This document shows, piece by piece, positions 49,490 through 59,365 of a stretch of 64,000 nt of DNA (position 1 is the stretch's first letter; every line of letters begins with the position of its first letter). The DNA comes from Isoetes taiwanensis. Its lineage: Eukaryota; Streptophyta; Lycopodiopsida; Isoetales; Isoetaceae. The notes beneath the pieces are model-generated. The model was not told the DNA's origin. It was given only the letters and a program-made list of their open reading frames with translations, and did not search any database. Where the stretch lies: NCBI GenBank assembly GCA_021234155.1, contig JAJEKV010000049.1:6793427-6857426 (forward strand). Direction: 5' to 3'. The position numbers were made by a program, and so were the translations under genes.

Positions 49490-50133
49490 AAGGGATAGGT
49501 TCAATACTCAATACGTTTTATACTCAATACGTATTATTCGAATGATACAGCACAAATTTAAAGTATAATATGTCAAAAATACGGGAAAAAAAAATTTCCG
49601 GCATCGGAAACTTTTCCTGTTGTTTTGCTTACACGAAATTTAGGTTTTGCTTACTCAAATTCTTTTTCTTTTTCTTTTTCTTTTTTTTTTTACTTTTCGC
49701 GTAAGCGAAATTGATATTTTTACTTACGCAAAAATTATTATTATTACTATTATTATTATTATTATTTTATTTTATTTTTTTTTCGCATACGCGAAATAGC
49801 TGTTTCGCTTACACGAAACTATTTTCGCGTAAGGGAAATAGTTATTTCGCTTACGTGGGAAAAAAATTCAGAAAAAAAAAAAATTGTGCATAAGTGAAAC
49901 CTCTGTTTTGCTTACGCAAGAATAGTTTCGCATAAGCGAAATAGCTATTTCGCTTACGCACAAATTATTATTATTTTTTGTTTCTTTTTTTTTTTTTTTT
50001 GCTTCGTTTACATGAAATTTTTTTCCAGTCGGCGAGGGAAAATTAGGAAAAATATGTTTTTTTACTCTAAAATACGTATTTTTTACTTTATACGTCCAAA
50101 AAAAATTATTTATACGTAGAGAACATATCCCTG
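49490..50133. mobile_element. hAT-like non-autonomous element made of palindromic units
   Basis: The ends form an imperfect terminal inverted repeat: AAGGGATAGGTTC on the left, CAGGGATATGTTC on the right strand (11 of 13). Perfect 8-bp direct repeats TATGCCAT flank it (49,482-49,489 and 50,134-50,141). An 8-bp duplication with CAGGG-type ends is the signature of hAT transposons. There is no transposase. The interior holds a dozen or more degenerate copies of the half-site TTTCGCTTACGCGAAA on both strands, including a near-perfect 30-bp palindrome around 49,931-49,960. Between them are T-rich and (TTA)n tracts. Confidence 0.7.
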
Positions 50134-50141
50134 TATGCCAT

Positions 50142-52559
50142 TGTATATGTATTTGTGTATATAATCCAGGACTCCATCCACCTTTTTTGCCTTAGATGGA
50201 GGTGTGGTTGGCATCGAAAATTTTAGTGGCCCCGGCGGGCCATTTGGCCACAAATTATAGGTTCAGGCAAAATGCGACGGCCGGCTTGAGTAGGACGGGC
50301 TACCTGCAGATTCGCCATTTCGTGGCACTTTATTGCCCATTACGACATTAGAATGGCCAATTAGATGTTCGCTAATTGGAGTGGTATCGACTTTGGGGCC
50401 AATTCAGTCCCAAGTGAGAACTAGATATGCTTATGGAATGGCCATTTAGGCCTGTTGGCCAAATTCTATAATGCCTTAAGTTCGCCAAATCTTAATTCAT
50501 TAAGAGGCCCCCTCATAAATTCGTCACTTATGGGGGGCCAACATTATTAGAAATTTTTATTCCTAAATATATCTACCAACTAAGAATAATCCCGCTCTTT
50601 TGGAAAATCAAATGTCAAGGTACTTTTCAATCCTCTTTACGAAGACTCTGGCATCCGATTTCCAATTCTCCCTTCTAGCAATCTGTGCATTATTGAAATA
50701 CATGGGGTATGAATTCAAATTCATACATGTAACTTAAACACACTTATATAGGGTAGCGGCTTCTTTATGTTTGGGCAACTAGCTCTATATTTAATAAGAA
50801 TCTAGCTCATTTGAGCTACACATTATTAGATATTTGGTTCAAAAATCGCCAATTGGGTTGCATCCACATTAGAAAAAAAATAGGAAAAATGGACAGTTCA
50901 GGCTACACTTTTGGGGGCATATTTTACAAGGAATGGCCAATTCATTATACTTATACAAAATTATAGGTCACTTAAAAATTTCCCTGGTGGTTGGGTGAAC
51001 ATATACTGAGACTTTGGCTGTTAATTTGTATAGTATCTTCAGATCTTTAGAGCCCTGACTACTGCTAAAAGCTCTTCCATTCTTGCATGAATAATATGGT
51101 ATAGAACTTAGATGTGGACTTGATGATTCCACAAATCTTCTACGGCATGTAGATTTTCTCAAAGAGCATATCACACGCTTAAGGCAAGTGAACATCTCGA
51201 TGTTTAAAAGGATCCAATAGTGCGTGACAATCCCCTTAGTGCATGTAATATCTATTTCTAATCCGTTAAGTCTAAGTTATATACTACAATGTGCTAATCA
51301 AAAGTTGCTCAACTTATGTCCAACAACGTTAGGCACCATTACTAGTAAGGAATAAAAGCCTAGGCCATTTTTTAAAAACTGGCTCAAGATTGAAAGTGAA
51401 ATATATAATCCAGAGAAGTTGTAGAGTTGCTCAAAATTTTCAATGGCTTGAGTGGGATTTTTCTGAGTATAGATTATCATGTGGAATTTCGCAAAGGAAC
51501 TAAGAAACTAAGAAAGAAATGAAAACAAGAGGAATGTCAAAGTTGAGGATCCCTTGATACAAGATTTACCAAGATAACAAGAATAATCTCGCTATACATA
51601 GAGATCTGAAACAAGAGGAAAATACTAAGTCTTTTCTAGCTTCTAAGTTTAAGCTTCTGATATATATAACGCAATAGCCGTGGGCCCATGATGGCAAACT
51701 GCCAGTAGGTGAAGCGGCTACCTACTCCCTGAAATCTCTACTGAAGAAGCTGAGTAGTTGACCTAATCTATGGTGGTTGGACGGCTTCGAGTAGGATGAT
51801 GTCGAAAAAGTCTTGGCTCGTCTGAGCAAAATAAACATGCTACAGCCATTACAACTCAAAAGAGAAAAGGTCACGCGGCTGAGGCAGTGAGCCGTGAAAC
51901 TATAATGCCTTGAAGGCTATGTATGGAGGACTTATGCCAAAGGGCCATGACGTCTTCTCGCTAAGATAACCCTTTGTCTTTTTGTACCTACTGCTGAAGA
52001 CTTTGTGGCAAAGACAGATCCTGTTGTAATCCGCGAGGCTCCTTTTAATATTTTAGAAATAGTTCTGTGAGTTTGAGCACAGGACTAACACTCCCTCCAT
52101 CAAAGGCCACTGGAGATTTTGACTGGAGAGGAAGGCAGGCAAGACTTCTTTGGGAGGAAAAGCTTCAACACAACTGGCTTGTTCAATACAACTACGAGAT
52201 CGACCACCATCATATCCTGGGGATTCATCTTTATCACATGAGCATATGTCACCTGCGTGCTTAAGATGAGAAGAAACACCCCTATATACGTACGCAAAGT
52301 GTGGGAAAAACACCCCTTCCGTGGAGAAAAATACACTAGAATGTTAGAAAGAAAGGGATTTAAGCCCCTAGTATAAGTACGAAGACATTGAGAAAAAACC
52401 CCCTTCTGCACACTCACTAGGTTTATATGGGGTCTTCCGTGTGAATCCCCCGGGCATCATATATCCAGTTCAATTGTGGTAACAAGTGCAGTAGGAGTTG
52501 AAAGTCTAAGTTTTGGAGTAGCATCAATAAGCAAACCTGAATTAATCATTTCTTTGAAT
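50142..52559. other. Intergenic, no gene recognised
   Basis: Frames are short and without domains. The left part (50,215-50,540) repeatedly contains GGCCA/TTGGCC words and looks like an old repeat. Nothing more can be supported. Confidence 0.45.
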
Positions 52560-53930
52560 GCTTGGTGAACTAAAAAAGCTTTTGTGTTTGCTAGAGCCTG
52601 CAAAGCCAATTGCACCTTGCTGGTCTTTCATTGGGAATCAGCTCCTTGGTGGCCAGCCCTACACGATGATGCTGGAGAATGGGATTCGAATATTGTAGAC
52701 CACTTGTATTTTTCTGCCGGTGGTAAAAGTCTTGTACCTAGTACACATCCTCTAAGCTGTCGTTTCGGAAGCTGACAAGTCCTATTATTGCGCTACGAAT
52801 TATAAATACTAATTAGGTGAGTTTGTGTTCGTGCAGATGTTTTTTCTCCAGAGCTTTGGCTAACGTTGAATGGTGACGATGAGTTGCTTTATAAGTTGAA
52901 GAGTTGTTTTCAAATTGTTTTGGTGTTTTTTAGATCTGAAAGTACTTTGAGCGGTTATCAGCATGCTTAGAACCTTTTTAAGAATTGGTGCAAGTCTAAG
53001 AACCTGGTTTTCCTACCTGCGAAGTCTTCCACTATTTGCCTTTTCCTCACATTGCTGCTCACTTCCTTTTCTATTCCATTAGCTCGTGTCAGCACGACCA
53101 TTGCTGCTGTTGTTTTCATCACCTTCTTGTCGGTTACTCAAAGCCTACAGATCATCCTCTCGTCGGCCTTGTTGGAGATGTGGCTAAGAGATTGTCCACA
53201 CCTTCGCTTAAAAAGAAACAACCCATTCTTCCCCATATGATCCGCAAGCTTTTTGAACAATTTGCTTCTCCTTCAGCTTCTGTTTTGGATGTTATGAGAT
53301 GTACACTATTGTTATTGCCTTTGTTGCCTTCATGCACAGTAAGGAGCTGCTATCCTTGCTTTGGAATGAGATTTTGATTTTGGATACCCGTGCTAGCCTT
53401 TTTATTCGTTCCTCAAAGACAGATCAGTTGGGTGTTGGTGCTTGGGTCTCTATTGCCCGCCTCTCTAGTTCTTATTGCCCCGTTGGCCTTTTGGAAAGAC
53501 TGTTGAATTTGGGGAATTATGCTGAAGTGGATGATGTGGCTGGTGGCCATTTGAATAGGGGCATACGTGTGACACATCATGGTTGTTTTCTGAGGAGAAG
53601 GTTTGTTTCATATTCCACTCTTAGAACTTCGTTCAAGCTTTGTCTTGCTACCATTAGTGAAGATGAAAGTGCCTTTGGTACCCATTCAACAAGGAGAGGA
53701 GGAGCCACTTAAGCAGCTGCTTTGCATGTCCCGGATAGAATTTTCAAGGCTCATGGTCGTTGGTGCTCTAAGTCAGCTAAAGATGGTTATGTTTCGCCTT
53801 CTATCCAATAGCAACTGCTTGTTTCATGTTCCTTAGACTTATATCCTCAAGATCCTAGTGCTTTGGCTCTTTTGTTGGCTTCCTCTGCCCCTCCCTGTAG
53901 CCATTGACTCTACTGCCTCTATTTTCCAGC
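52560..53930 (+). pseudogene. DIRS-type element: RNase H end and tyrosine recombinase (decayed)
   Basis: At 52,600-52,700 the plus strand reads C-T-L-L-V-F-H-W-E-S-A-P-W-W-P-A-L, which resembles the W-x-S/T-A-x-W-W-P motif after the RT/RNase H of DIRS elements. From about 52,935 a tyrosine recombinase follows: a core-binding part (S-T-L-S-G-Y-Q-H-A, F-L-P-A-K-S), then H-H-L-L-V-G-Y-S-K-P-T-D-H-P-L-V and a catalytic part at 53,299-53,800. Catalytic pieces are H-S-T-R-R-G-G-A-T (H-x-x-R), H-G-R-W and D-G-Y-V (the Tyr). The first catalytic Arg appears as His in F-M-H-S-K-E-L. There is a TAA after G-G-A-T, a TAG near 52,965 and at least two frameshifts, so it is dead. Confidence 0.75.
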
Positions 53931-54034
53931 ATTGTGGCTCTTGTTGTTGATTTTCTAGTGGAGTGCCCAGATGTGGCTTTCTTTTAGTTGTGTTCCCTCT
54001 CTTCTCCTTGCCTCTTTTAGTTAGCTTGCTGGTC

Positions 54035-54088
54035 TTGACAATTGAATTTATCTTCTTATAATGATAAGAAGATAAATGTAATTGTCAA
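54035..54088. repeat. Inverted repeat, 25-bp arms, 4-base loop
   Basis: The arms at 54,035-54,059 and 54,064-54,088 match at 23 of 25 positions around the loop AATG. The related block at 54,750-54,790 keeps the left arm but only about 12 bases of the right arm. Confidence 0.85.
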
Positions 54089-54111
54089 AACCATTGCCAT
54101 CAGTTAGTTTT

Positions 54112-54239
54112 TTTGTTGAAGGACGTCAGACTTTATTCAATCAAAGAGTCAAATACAAGTATAAATGCAGAGACAGGAATAAAATCTCAGCGGATAAGCG
54201 GAGACCCACCGAGTGAAGCAACCTGCCTAAGCATAAGAG
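54112..54239 (-). mobile_element. Short retrocopy of an mRNA 3' end with 17-bp target duplication
   Basis: The direct repeats TGCCATCAGTTAGTTTT (54,095-54,111 and 54,240-54,256) flank 128 bp. Read on the minus strand the insert has an AATAAAG signal, then about 20 bases and a run of A next to the duplication. This is the form of a 5'-truncated, polyadenylated transcript inserted by LINE machinery. The source transcript is not recognised. Confidence 0.75.
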
Positions 54240-55144
54240 TGCCATCAGTTAGTTTTGACAGTTACAATTTTTTTGACGTCCTTTTATACTTTTCTTTCTC
54301 TCTTCCTTTTCATCAGCTCATCTGCATCTCCGTTGGTTTGCCGTAAACCATCCTTCTCACCCACCCATCAACCCACCCTCTATTCTTCAGTTTGCCTGAG
54401 TGTTGGGATAGACCTTTGTACCTTCTCAACATTTGCATCCGCTAATCCTTTACTCTGGTTGGATTTCTTTGTTGTGTAGACTGTAGAGGAGCATTGTGGC
54501 TCGGGCAGCATTAGCATGGTGGCTAATGTGTGGCTCTTTGTGGCATGGTTCTTTGAGTTTGTGGCTCTTGTTGTTGATTTTTTAGTGGAGATGCCCATAT
54601 GTGGCTTTCTCAGCATTGTGGCTCTTGTTGTTGGTTTTTTAGTGGAGATGCTTGTTGTTGGTTTCTTAGTGGAGATGCCCAGATGTGGCTTTCCCTCAGT
54701 TGTGTTCCCTCTCTTCTCCTTGCCTCTCTTAGTTAGCTTGCTGGTTTTGACAATTGAAATTATCTTCGTATAATGATAAGAAGATAAAGACTTATTTTGT
54801 TGCCTATTTTGTACATAAAATAATAGGTATCTAACATTTTATCTTTCTTATCCATTGTAGAACAAAGGTAAATAAGGGTATAACAGGCATTTTTATGCGC
54901 ATCTGTGCAGTCATCTGGTTTTAAGGCAATGGATCAACATCAAATAGGTGTCAGAACCAAGCCTACCACTATTAACCGTATATTCTTCAATCGGTGCACC
55001 TAAATAGAGAACATTCGCGATAAACAACACGACCTCTAATGTTATTGTGTAGATTTTACAGAAGCTTTTAATCTAGTCCCTAAAGAGGAGGTATGGAGGA
55101 GATTGCCGCAGTTAGGCATTCCACATAAGTAAAAGAATGTTGTG

Positions 55145-55200
55145 TATAGGTTTTATTAGTTAGTTAATTAATAGTTTTAACGTCAAACCATTTGACATGC
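55145..55200 (-). repeat. Possible LINE 3' end with (TTAG)n tail
   Basis: TTAGTTAGTTAATTAATAG followed by TTTTAACGTCAAACCATTTG resembles the reverse complement of the LINE end block with a short tail. It lies at the left edge of the block that interrupts the 54.9-56.5 kb LINE. The match is weak. Confidence 0.3.
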
Positions 55201-55224
55201 ATTCACTGACTTTCATTCTCATCC

Positions 55225-55610
55225 AATGCAGTTTACATACGCGTACGATACGAGTTAAAGTACTTACGTACCATGCCAGGACATACAATACGTACTTATT
55301 GATTTTCTGCAAAAAATGAGGAAAAAACAATTTTTGTCTGTTCTTTAACGTACGCGTACAGTACGTATTTTATAGGTACATTACGTACTTTATAACGATA
55401 CCCGTATTTTATGGTTTTTTTAATAAATAAATAAATAAAAATTGTTAAAGTACGTACCGTACATATTTTATGGTACCGTACGTACCATATGCATACTTTA
55501 AACAACAACTTTTAACGTACTTTCGTACGTTAAGTTTGGCCAATGTATGTTATGCCGTACTACACGTTGTATACGTACCGTACACGTATGGCATGGGAAG
55601 TATGGTACTA
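55225..55610. repeat. GTAC-rich palindromic block
   Basis: More than fifteen GTAC words, many as TACGTA, CGTACG, GGTACC or AAAGTACGT, occur in under 400 bp, on an A+T-rich background. No coding or terminal repeats are seen. It is similar in style, though not in sequence, to the palindromic interior of the element at 49.5-50.1 kb. Confidence 0.7.
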
Positions 55611-56508
55611 CACTATTCTCAGCACACAATTAGGGAGACACTTTTTGTGTCAGCGACTCTTAGTATCTTTAGTGGGTGCTTTCTGAGGCCATTTTCTTTT
55701 CAACTCTCAGAAATATTTTGCTCATGGCAATGGGGCCGCAGCGCCTCAAGGCCTGCTGGAGGGAAAAGAGAGCTCAATGGTTGGCTAGATGGAATGTGCA
55801 GGAGCACAGGTGCATACATGTGCAAACAGAGGCAGATCGCCATAGCTTGAGGCAATATCTTGACGCTTGCTTCCTCAGCAAGCTTTGGGATGCCAATGCC
55901 CTTGAACAGGTCAAGACAGCATACTACCAGCGCCACATAAATCCCACATTGGAACGAGGCCCGCAATGCTACCTGCGTACCCACTTGCCCATGAAAAGGC
56001 GCAGACTCATTGCTTCCATTAAAACATGGGCACATCATCTTCGAATTGAGACGGGCAGATGGATTGGTGAGCCACGCCAGGACAGGCTCTGTCAATGCTG
56101 CCAAATGGGAGTCATTGAGGATGAATCTCATACCCTTCAAAGTTGCCCAGCATATGATCAAATTCGGACACGCTTATGCCGAAGTTGGTCGCCCGGGCCG
56201 TTACATGTGACATTGAGCACAAAGATCCCAGATGCGGATCTTTGGGATCATATCTTCAGGAGGTTATGGACATGCGAGATCAGCTATGTCCTCGGGCACA
56301 CATTTGACATGTATATATACATTGATGTATACTTGTACAGTTTGACAGCATTCTTATTACTGCCACGGTTTTTCCCTCGAAAACCCTTCGGGGCGGGGGT
56401 TTTTTAAGCCGGACAGTAATAAGTTTGTTGCGCTCCTTATGGGTCCCATAGGCCGTTTGGCCTCAGCGGACGATAAAAATTATTCTTATTCTTATTCTTA
56501 TTCTTTTC

Positions 56509-57861
56509 TAAATACAAAACACATTAATATTTTGTCTTAGAATAAAAAAATTCAGCCTTAACGTACCTGTAGAAGAAAAGTTAAAAAAAAAAAAAAAATG
56601 TTTCAGCACTATTAGTGGATGCTTTACTGGCGCAAAAATGTCCCTCCTCCCCCCCCCTACAAAAACACCTGGTCCATTATAGGGCGAACTACAAGGATGT
56701 TAAACAATATATCCATTGCTTGGTATAGTTTTGATAGGCGATCAAGTACGCTTCGCGTTCTATTCTGGATTAGCATCCTACTATCCACTTTTAAGTATTT
56801 TGACTAAATTCTCTGCCTTCATGCGAAGGAGTGTTAATGTTTTCCAGCCTCTGTTGCTATCTTTTATTGAACCATAGAATAATCCATATTGATGGAGAGG
56901 TGGTTGGAAGGCGAAACTGGCTAAAAAATATGGCTAAAAGATTCCAGAGGAATGCACAAGGTGAAGTGCAGAGCAAGGCAAACCTAAACAAAGGTCTAGA
57001 CCCTACAAAGCAACAAACACCCAAAAGAAACTATTAAAAACCATTAGGAACAAAATACAAAGCACTAAAAATTAAAAAGGGAAAAAGGAGCACCCGGTAA
57101 CCCAAGCAAAGTGGGGGCAACTCGATCGTATTTTCAAGCCTTCGAAAATATAAAACTATATTGGAGTAATTTAGCACCCACCTTATAAACTTTCTAAATT
57201 GTATCTATGCATATCTCGATAGTTGATAATTAAAGCTTAGATTTCAATTCGTTCTATATTTAGCTGATGATCATTTTGATCTTGTTATGTTACAAGCTCC
57301 GATGATTATTTTGCTCTTGTTATGTTACGAGCTTCAAGAAATGCCCCATAGAAAAATGTTTGCTAGTCTCGTAAGCAAGAGGTTCAAGGAAGGCAACACT
57401 AAGTCGTAAGCAAGAGGTTCAAGGAAGGCAACACTAAGTTGGTCCTTACGATCTAGCAAGGAAAACTGAGTGTTCTACGATGAAAAGCATGACCCATTTT
57501 TGTATAGTGGCAATGTATTGGCCTAGGTACAAAACCGTATTGTGGACAGGGATTCCTTGTCACTGCCATGTTGCCACAAGGTTGTTGGAGGGCTGAAGGC
57601 CGGACTTTGGGAATGATAGGCTAACTTTTGGGATCTTTGAATAAACCATGGGCATAAGTTTAGTGCGGGAGCATGAGATAATTTTAAGGTATTAAGATAA
57701 GAAATTATTTATTAACCATTAAAGGAAGAAATGAGCGAGCACTCTCAAAATCGGGGCAGCCAAGGATCCTGGCCTCCCAGGTGCTGCCCGATGCATTTGC
57801 CATGTGGCCAAGCTCATCTAAAGAGGCTGGCCAAATTCTAGAAACCAGAAGCAGAGACTGG
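56509..57861. repeat. Intergenic with two small tandem duplications
   Basis: There is no gene. ATTTTG(A/C)TCTTGTTATGTTAC is duplicated at about 57,271-57,330. A 36-bp unit (CGTAAGCAAGAGGTTCAAGG ...) is duplicated exactly at about 57,369-57,440. Confidence 0.6.
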
Positions 57862-59000
57862 GAGAATAGAATAGAATATAATAGAATATAATAGAATAGA
57901 ATGGAATGGAATAGAATAGAATAGAATAGAATAGATTTTTTATCGTCCACGGAGACCAATTGGTCTATGGGACCCAAACAAAAAGAGAGCAGCAAACATA
58001 TTATTGTCAGGATTAAAAAACCCTCGCCCCAAAGGGTTTTCGAGGGAAAAACCTTAGCAGCAATAAGCATGTTGATACATTGTATAGTTGTATAGGCAAT
58101 TCACTACTGCCTCAGAGGACACAACTGAGTTCGTGTATCTATAACCTCCTGAAGGTATGACCCCAACAAGCCCACGGAGGCCATATTTAATAACTCATGC
58201 AGCGACTGGTCAAGCACAACTAACCGAACATACCGCGCCTGGATATGGGCAAACGCTGGTCAGATCTGAAGGGCATGGCATTCATCTTCAATGACGGACA
58301 CTGACAAAGCCTGTCCTCCTGTGCTTCCCGAGTCCATCGCCCTGTCTCAATGTGGAGATGATGTGCACCTGTGCGAATGGAAGCTATTCTTCATAGGCAA
58401 ATGGGTGCGCAAGTCAAATGGGTGCACAAGTACTGGTGTGGGCCTCTTGTGAGCGTGGGATTGACTTGCTGCCAATAGTGTGCCATCTTAATGTGTGTCT
58501 GAACATCTGTATCCCAGAGCTTGCCAAGGAAGCTACCATCGAGGTATAGCTTTAATGCATTGTGATCATTCTTTGTCTATACCTGCACGCATCTGTATGC
58601 CTGTGCATCGAAACGTGAGAACCACTAAGCTTACTTGTTCTTCCAGCAAGCTTTGAGGCGTTGGGGACCAGAAGCCAAAAGAAAGAAGGCGCTTGGAAAT
58701 CGGATTGAAGCGACCAAGACAAGAAGGAACTACCACAGGGTTGAGCTCTCGATTGCAGCTCAGTACGTTGCAGGCCTCTGGCTCCAGCTCCCAAAAACAA
58801 CTCTGGAAACCCAACTCTTGGATGACAAAATGCATGTATCTCATTCGCAATGTTTCCTTCCTCGTTATTCTTAGTGGTCCATAACCCAATCCTACGTCCC
58901 TCATTCTTAGCCAACAATCCCAGCCATGAAACTTGATCAACGCCGATCTCGAACATTCTAGCATCCTCGCAACATATTCCCAACATATTCATACCGAAAC
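57862..59000 (-). mobile_element. Tandem-repeat-tailed LINE: ORF2 C-terminus and 3' end
   Basis: From right to left the minus strand gives G-P-Q-R-L-K-A-C-W (near 58,670), Y-R-C-V-Q-V, then D-G-S-F-L-G-K-L-W-D, V-N-P-T-L-T-R-G-P and H-H-L-H-I-E-T-G-R-W, all matching the copies at 27.3 and 55.7 kb. Frames are broken. The 3' UTR (58,080-57,940) has the AAAACCC...GGGTTTT hairpin and the GACCAATTGGTC hairpin, then CGTGGACGATAAAAAA and a (AATAG)n tail of about 70 bp with variants (57,862-57,933). Confidence 0.8.
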
Positions 59001-59029
59001 ACAAGGACCATTTATTTTATTGTTTTAGA

Positions 59030-59260
59030 AGACTTGAAAGAATTTCTTTCACAAATTCAAATTCTACAATTCAAAGCTTTTGAGATCCTCGCAACATATT
59101 CCCAACTGAAAGAATTTCTTTCACAAATTCAAATTCTACAATTCAAAGCTTTTGAGATCCTCGCAACATATTCCCAATATATTCGTACCCAAACACTAAG
59201 GACCATTTATTTTATTGTTTAAAGAGACGAAAGAATTTCTTTCACAAATTCAAATTCTAC
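59030..59260 (+). repeat. Tandem repeats just downstream of CPSF160
   Basis: A unit of about 70 bp (GAAAGAATTTCTTTCACAAA ... TTTGAGATCCTCGCAACATA, TTCCCAA) is present at about 59,036-59,106 and 59,107-59,177. A partial third copy starts at 59,230. The flanking phrase GGACCATTTATTTTATTGTT occurs on both sides (59,008 and 59,201). Read on the minus strand this phrase contains AATAAAATAAATGG. Confidence 0.85.
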
Positions 59261-59365
59261 AATTCAAAAGTCTTTGAGATGACAATAAAAAGATTTAATT
59301 TGAGTGTACTTCATAATTTACAGAATGCCGTAGTGGCAAAGCTTACAAATGATACACCACCATTT

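Larger units (their letters stand above)
53927..54790 (+). repeat. Direct repeats downstream of the recombinase
   Basis: A block of about 150 bp (CATTGTGGCTCTTGTTGTTG ... CAGATGTGGCTTTC ... GTTCCCTCTCTTCTCCTTGC ... TTAGTTAGCTTGCTGG ... ATAATGATAAGAAGATAAA) occurs at 53,933-54,078 and again at 54,613-54,787. A partial third piece is at 54,543-54,612. Repeats after the recombinase gene fit the split-repeat 3' ends of DIRS/Ngaro-type elements. Confidence 0.7.
54930..56508 (+). mobile_element. Tandem-repeat-tailed LINE: RT start, foreign block, C-terminus and 3' end
   Basis: At 54,960-55,130 the plus strand reads V-D-F-T-E-A-F-N-L-V-P-K-E-E-V-W-R-R-L, the palm-start block of LINE reverse transcriptase. 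This is followed by a GTAC-rich block with no LINE sequence (about 55,140-55,640). Coding resumes at about 55,720 with G-P-Q-R-L-K-A-C-W and continues to the C-terminal zinc motif C-Q-C-C-Q-M-G-V-I-E-D-E-S-H-T-L-Q-S-C and Y-D-Q-I-R-T-R (56,090-56,172). The 3' UTR (to 56,480) has the family hairpin and end block (GCGGACGATAAAAAT), then about four TTCTTA units. The middle of the RT is missing. Confidence 0.8.

Noticed and set aside
49700-49960. CRISPR-like or satellite array of palindromic units
   Set aside because: Spacing is irregular, units are in both orientations, and target duplication plus inverted ends identify a transposon; CRISPR arrays are not expected in plant nuclear DNA.
55700-56161. 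153-codon minus-strand frame
   Set aside because: It is a shadow of the LINE ORF2 C-terminus on the plus strand.
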